A stretch of 24,402 nt of DNA. It comes from Larix sibirica. Its lineage: Eukaryota > Streptophyta > Pinopsida > Pinales > Pinaceae. Each line of letters starts with the position of its first letter. The first letter of the stretch is position 1. The position numbers were made by a program, and so were the translations under genes. The DNA is taken from contig NWUY0300001210.1 of the NCBI GenBank assembly GCA_004151065.3, positions 26,304-50,705 of the forward strand. The letters run 5' to 3'. Of this stretch, positions 19,880 through 24,402 are shown one piece after another. The notes below the pieces were generated by a model, which was given only the letters and a program-made list of their open reading frames with translations, made no database searches and was not told the origin of the DNA.

Positions 19880-20732
19880 CTTTCGAACAGGCTTTTAAGT
19901 AACTCTGGTTCGTTAGGCTGGTTACAGCCCTCGATTAACGAACTTAGTGGAGTTTGGCTTGTTAGGTTAAATACACATTCGTTCATCAAATATCTTTATG
20001 GATTTATAACTATCTAGTCATCTTGGGTCCAATGGCTTATCCATTTATTCAAGTTACCTACAAACATCCAAGGTCCTTTTCTTAGGCGACATATCCCACA
20101 ATAAACCTTCGCCTCATTCCATTGCTCAAGAATGTAATTAGTTTCATGTGGCAGTGAGTGGTGGGTTTTATGGCTGATTCGAGGGAAGTCCATGTTCGAT
20201 TCGATTCTTTATGTGGGTATGCATATAAAATGTGTATTGTGCTTCAATATTTTGTGTGACTTTGGTAAAAGTTCTACTTGTGGTTGGGTAGATCGTTTTT
20301 CCATCCAACACGAAGGCTGGCTCCGGTTCAGGGTTTACTATGTCGTGAAGAGATCTCATCAATGGGGTCCAAAAAAATGTTACAAAGTGGAATATGAATT
20401 TGAGTAGAGATGGTAACAATTTTCCATCACAAATACTCGAGTTACCACCTATTTGACAAGGCTAAAAAAGATGTGATAGTACTCTTTCTCTTTTCAACAT
20501 TAAAATGGTTTCGAGATGACGTTGTGTGGGTTTTATAAATTTGTGGTTGTTATTTATGTGGTATCTATAATAATTACAAGCCTTATCATTTGAGAGGTTG
20601 CAAGTTCACACTTGCTAGGAACTACTACAAGTCTCCTAAGTGTTGTTGGAGAGTATATGGTTCTATGTGGGTGAAAGGTATGTAGGTAATGACCCTCAAG
20701 TGGCAGTAAGTGGGTTATTTATGATTGTCCAT
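19880..20732. other. Intergenic DNA upstream of the SR gene
   Basis: No gene is recognised. Short frames on both strands near 20170-20420 overlap each other and resemble nothing known. Phrases such as GTGGCAGTRAGTG recur at about 20151 and 20700, and GAGAGGTTGCAAGTTCACAC near 20593 vaguely resembles a tRNA-derived sequence. Diverged transposon remains are likely, but I cannot name them. Confidence 0.4.
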
Positions 20733-21468
20733 GGGTGATCCCTAGTCAAAAAAACATTTAAAATTTCACCATCTAATGAACTAATGAAAGTGAAAAGTTT
20801 CATGTATTCGATCAAAGTTCAAATTTAAAAAACTTCACTTAATCTTCTTTTTTTAAATGCATTTTTTACACAAACTCATTGAGCACTTCCCTCATTTCAA
20901 GGATGAACAAATTTTGTAAAAGCGCAAAGCGTGCATTTTTTTTATAAAAATGGTAACCTAATTTTTTTTATGAATTTATCTTTTAGGACCACTCAAAATA
21001 ACAAAGGAAACAGTTTTTTTAATTAAAAGTTAGTAAGAATTGCATATATTGATATTAACATTGAAAAATCAAGTTGCAATAGGAGTATTTCTAAATGTTA
21101 AATCCATTTTTACTTTAACAGCAATAATTTTAATAATTCAAAATTAAGTGTGGAGGGTGATCCCTTGTCAAAAAAACATTTAAAATCTCACCATCTAATG
21201 AACTAATGAAAGTAAAAAGTTTCATGTCTTTGATCAAAGTTCAAATTTAAAAAACTTCACTTAATCTTCTTTTTTTTAAATGCATTTTTTATGAATTTAT
21301 TTTTTAGGACCACTCAAAATAACAAAGGAAACAGTTTTTTTTAATTTAAATTTAGTAAGAATTGCATATATTAATATTAACATTGAAAAATCAAGTTGCA
21401 ATAAGAGTATTTTTAAATGTTGAATCCATTTTTACTTTAACAACAATAATTTTAATAATTCAAAATTA
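20733..21468. repeat. 422-bp tandem duplication, second copy shortened by 102 bp
   Basis: A unit beginning GGGTGATCCC and AAAAAAACATTTAAAAT and ending AATAATTCAAAATTA occurs at 20733-21146 and 21155-21468. The second copy lacks 20869-20970 of the first, and the ends of the missing piece share a TTTTTTA microhomology. Both copies are AT-rich and non-coding. Confidence 0.85.
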
Positions 21469-22164
21469 CATCTTCAATATATTTGAAGTAGGGTGCACTA
21501 ATAAGGCACTCCTTACAACATTATTGATTCAAACTTCAACTAATCTAATATACCACAACATAAATAAGCCTAAAAATTAGAGCGAAAACAAACCAAAATC
21601 AACCTTAAATCAAGCTATTACAAACTTGATCAAATTACCAATTCCCAAAAACAAAAAAAAAATCATTTAATAAAAACTTTATTATCAAATTTCAAAAAAA
21701 AACAAAATCTTTCACCTTTTATAGTAAAAAAAATAAAAACCAAAAAAATAACTTTACCATACACTTGCATATTTCACTATTAAATTTTCATTCCATGTTA
21801 ACACTTTCTAAATACCTAAAATATTATAAAATCTAAACCCCACACAAAACACGAAGATGGCAACCCATTACCATTTAAAGTTAACACCGACCATAACCAC
21901 TCTTGGTGGACTATGACATATGGCCAATCACCCTCAAGGACGAGTTACTAAGCATTTAAAATTTGCGAGGGAAAATAAAAAGGAACCTAAATGATTTACG
22001 TATACTCGAAGAATATAAGCTTTATAGGTCTACACATCAAAATTCAAAATTTTCAACTAATATTGGGCATGTGTTTGTTCTCCATATTCTCATGTATACT
22101 TTGATTCTAAATTAATATCAAGTATAGCCATCTATTGTGTGGAAAATTTTCAACGAATATCAAA
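21469..22164. other. AT-rich intergenic stretch, nothing recognised
   Basis: Poly-A and poly-T runs are common and no coding frame or structured element stands out. It separates the 422-bp duplication from a smaller AT-rich one. Confidence 0.45.
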
Positions 22165-22295
22165 TTTGGAATTTTTTATTTTAAATTTTATAAATGAAAT
22201 ATATAATTAATTGTAATAAAAAATAAATTATTAAATATTTGGAATTTTTTATTTTGATTTTTATAAATAAAATAAATGGTTAATTATTAAATGTT
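22165..22295. repeat. 73-bp AT-rich tandem duplication
   Basis: TTTGGAATTTTTTATTTT, followed by TTTATAAAT and AAATA runs, occurs at 22165 and 22238, a 73-bp offset. It is non-coding, just upstream of the second LINE. Confidence 0.7.
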
Positions 22296-22384
22296 TATTC
22301 TTGAATGGGGTGAGAAGGAGGCTCATCTATTATTGTTGAGACGAAATCGCTCTAAGAACGCATTAAAAAATTGTTGTACCAACC

Positions 22385-23812
22385 ATGATTTCGAAAATGG
22401 AGTCGGTCGGTGAAGATCGTTCACCCCCGACCACTGATGAAGCTGCCTTTAGATCATTGATTGCCTCTTTGCAGAAATTGGGTGCTAGGTCAGAACCCTC
22501 CAGATTCATAAAAAATTTGGGCATTCCAGAGGAATCTTTACCCACCATCACTGCTAGACAAAAGGCTCTGGCTATGTCTGAACGTGGATTAATTGGGAAA
22601 TTCACTACAATATGGTCCTCTCCCAGATCTATGGAGATTTGAATACAGAAAAATTGGGAACCTCTCATAAATGGCAGAATGACTCAGTATTTTTGTGGCT
22701 AAGACTTCTATGTGTTTTTATTTGAATTCAAGAAGGATAGGGATTTAATCTTCAGAAGTGGACCATATTTCTTCAACAATAGAGGCATGTACCTTAATAG
22801 GTGGACTCCTGACTTTGATCCTCAGTCAGATGTGCCATTCGTTGTTCTAGTTTAGGTAAGATTGTCACATCTCCCTTTTCATTGTTAGGGAGACGATTCT
22901 TTGAGAAACACTAGAAATAAGTTGGGGAAGTATATAGATAAGGCAAAACCTAAGCAAGGTATTTTTAAGTGTGTAAGAATTTGTGTGGAGGTTGACTTGG
23001 AGAAAGGATTACCTGAAGAAATCCATCTGGTGTTGGATAATTGGAGCCATTACAGATTCCTTTTAAGTGGAAATCATGCCATATATATGGCCATTTTGCT
23101 AAAGACTGCAAGAAAGTTGTAAACGTAGACTCTCACTCTTAGAAGCGGGAAGATAATTGGAAAACAATAAGTAAGAAATCCAAGATGTCAGCAATGGCAA
23201 ATGCTAAAGATAATCCTTCGTCTTCCTCTTTGGTTGTGATCACAAGGAATCCAATTACTACAAGAAATAGGTTCGAAGCTCTGAGCCAAGAAATCCCTTG
23301 TAGCTCTACAGAGGTTATTGTTCCACAAGTAAGGGATCTTGACTCTCCCTCTTTACAAGTGCAGAATCCACATCAGGATGCCCCTCGTAACTGAGGTATT
23401 GGCTCCTCAAGTGAAAGAGCTTGGATCATCTTTTCCTCCAAGATTGGCATCCATTAAGCATGGAATCAATTTACCCACCTCAGAAGGCATAAAAGATGAA
23501 CCTCTTTTGGATCATATTGAGGAAGGAGAAGGAGTACGTGAAATACATACAACAACAATATGAGCCTTAACCAAAAAGCAAGCAAAATAGGGTTTGACAA
23601 AATATGAGCGGGAAATGGTCGAGGGGGAAGAAAAATCCACTCGAAAAGGGAGAAAACCAAGGAAGGAAGTGCGAGAGGAAGTAACAAATCAGGAAAAAAT
23701 GCTTGGACTACAGTCAACCTTAGACCATTCGTTGATATCGACAAATAAGGTTAAAGGAACAAGAATTCAAGTCACTCCTAGCTCGCAAAAGGAGGATCTA
23801 CCAAGCTATTAG
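22385..23812 (+). pseudogene. LINE ORF1: DUF4283-like region and damaged zinc knuckle
   Basis: ATG at 22385 opens 85 codons that start MISKMESVGEDRSPP. After stops, the same frame continues with WEPLINGRMTQYF and FRSGPYFFNNRGMYLNRW, typical of the DUF4283 region of plant LINE ORF1 proteins. It then runs to VRLSHLPFHC and KLGKYIDKAKPKQG (about 22856-22970), which precede the zinc knuckle. TAG stops at 22853-22855 and 22886-22888 sit where the family usually has Trp. After a frameshift near 23055, the knuckle reads WKSCHIYGHFAKDC (23068-23109), with Trp in place of the first Cys. The tail includes NRFEALSQE and a basic GRKPRKEVREE segment, ending TAG at 23810-23812. At least two more frameshifts make it non-functional. 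Confidence 0.8.
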
Positions 23813-23819
23813 TTAAATA

Positions 23820-24402
23820 ATGAAGACAGTCTCCTGGAACTGCAGAGGGATGGGAAGTCTAAGCAAAGAAGAATCCAATAGACATTTAATCAAGATTGAA
23901 AAGCCTCTAATTCTAAAAATCACTTAAAAATATTTAATTTGTATGTTCCAACTCATTATAAAGAAAAAGATGATTGCTAACGGACTTTAATGAATGAAAA
24001 TAATATATTAGGGGAAGGTAATTTCATATTTGTTGAAGACTTAAACACAGTTTTATCCTCGGAAGAGAAGAGAGGAGGCTCCAATATTCGAGATGTCTCA
24101 AGAGAAAATTTAGAGGATATCATAACAGACTAGGACCCAATTGACGTAAACGCAAAAAGAGGAAAGTATACCTAGAACAATAGAAGATTAGGGTCAGGTA
24201 ACATCGTTGCAAGATTAGACAAGTTCTTGATCAGCAATAACTTCTTGGAGGATGATCTAGAAATCTCCTCCTTTATAATTCCTCGAGTTGTTTCGGATCA
24301 TAAGCCAAAAAGTCTCTTATTATCTACAAAAGAAAATTATGGTCCTCTTCCATTTAAATTCAATCCTCTTTGGCTTAATCATACGGAGGCCAACAATGTT
24401 AT
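23820..24402 (+). pseudogene. LINE ORF2 start: endonuclease domain, decayed, cut by window edge
   Basis: ATG at 23820, 7 nt after the ORF1 stop, begins MKTVSWNCRGMG, the N-terminal motif of the APE-type endonuclease of plant L1 LINEs. After a stop and a probable deletion and frameshift, another frame carries YVPTHYKEKDD (about 23942), EDLNTVLSSEEKRGG (where the family has GDFN), KRGKYT then NNRRLG, ARLDKFL, and SDHKPKSLL with the catalytic SDH near 24296. In-frame stops at 23978, 24131-24133 and 24173-24175 fall at usual Trp positions. The frame runs past the right edge toward the reverse transcriptase. This fragment (5' end) and the 10.3-11.5 kb fragment (3' end) do not overlap, so I cannot say whether they belong to the same family. 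Confidence 0.85.

Noticed and set aside
20168-20419. Overlapping frames of 71-83 codons on both strands
   Set aside because: No family resemblance, no splice or promoter context, and both strands are equally open.

Overview
This window is plant nuclear DNA. It is AT-rich, and its one intact gene is split by long introns and surrounded by decayed retrotransposons of the Copia, Ty3/gypsy and LINE types. A seed plant is certain from the content. The long introns and dense old LINE and LTR remnants would fit a gymnosperm such as a conifer, but that is only an impression. One assembly gap of 934 N bases (11973-12906) interrupts the window.

Layout. Bases 1-2250 hold no gene I recognise. Bases 2253-3690 look like an internally deleted Copia element: a broken gag with an intact CCHC knuckle, a repeat-rich spacer with hairpins, then a polypurine tract and the start of a TGTTGG-type LTR. 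Bases 3690-6080 are a decayed Ty3/gypsy body with gag, protease and integrase, but reverse transcriptase and RNase H are missing; a probable 3' LTR follows to about 7380. Bases 7687-9310 are a higher-order tandem repeat of unknown origin, followed by AT-rich DNA and a four-copy minisatellite (9761-10090) carrying a tRNA-like B-box motif. Bases 10339-11462 are the 3' end of a LINE ORF2 (reverse-transcriptase zinc-binding region plus RNase H). A 52-53 bp tandem repeat runs into the gap.

The real gene lies on the minus strand, 19.8 kb down to about 13.0 kb. It encodes an SC35-like SR splicing factor of the plant SCL30/SCL30A/SCL33 group. Splice sites at every junction give a 274-residue protein: a short SP/RG-rich N-terminus, one RRM and an RS-rich tail, in seven coding exons plus a non-coding 5' exon. 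Its introns contain a six-copy tandem repeat that puts 16 GAAG motifs into the pre-mRNA, two strong hairpins each about 100 nt upstream of a 3' splice site, and a cluster of telo-box motifs.

Upstream of the gene (about 19.9-22.3 kb) is AT-rich intergenic DNA with two tandem duplications. From 22385 to the right edge is the 5' end of a second decayed LINE: ORF1 (DUF4283-like region plus damaged zinc knuckle) and the start of ORF2 (endonuclease). The elements share repeated TGG-to-TAG losses, consistent with long cytosine deamination of methylated DNA.

I found no convincing new multi-gene system. The most useful lead is the GAAG-rich intronic repeat in the SR gene, which could be an autoregulatory splicing element.
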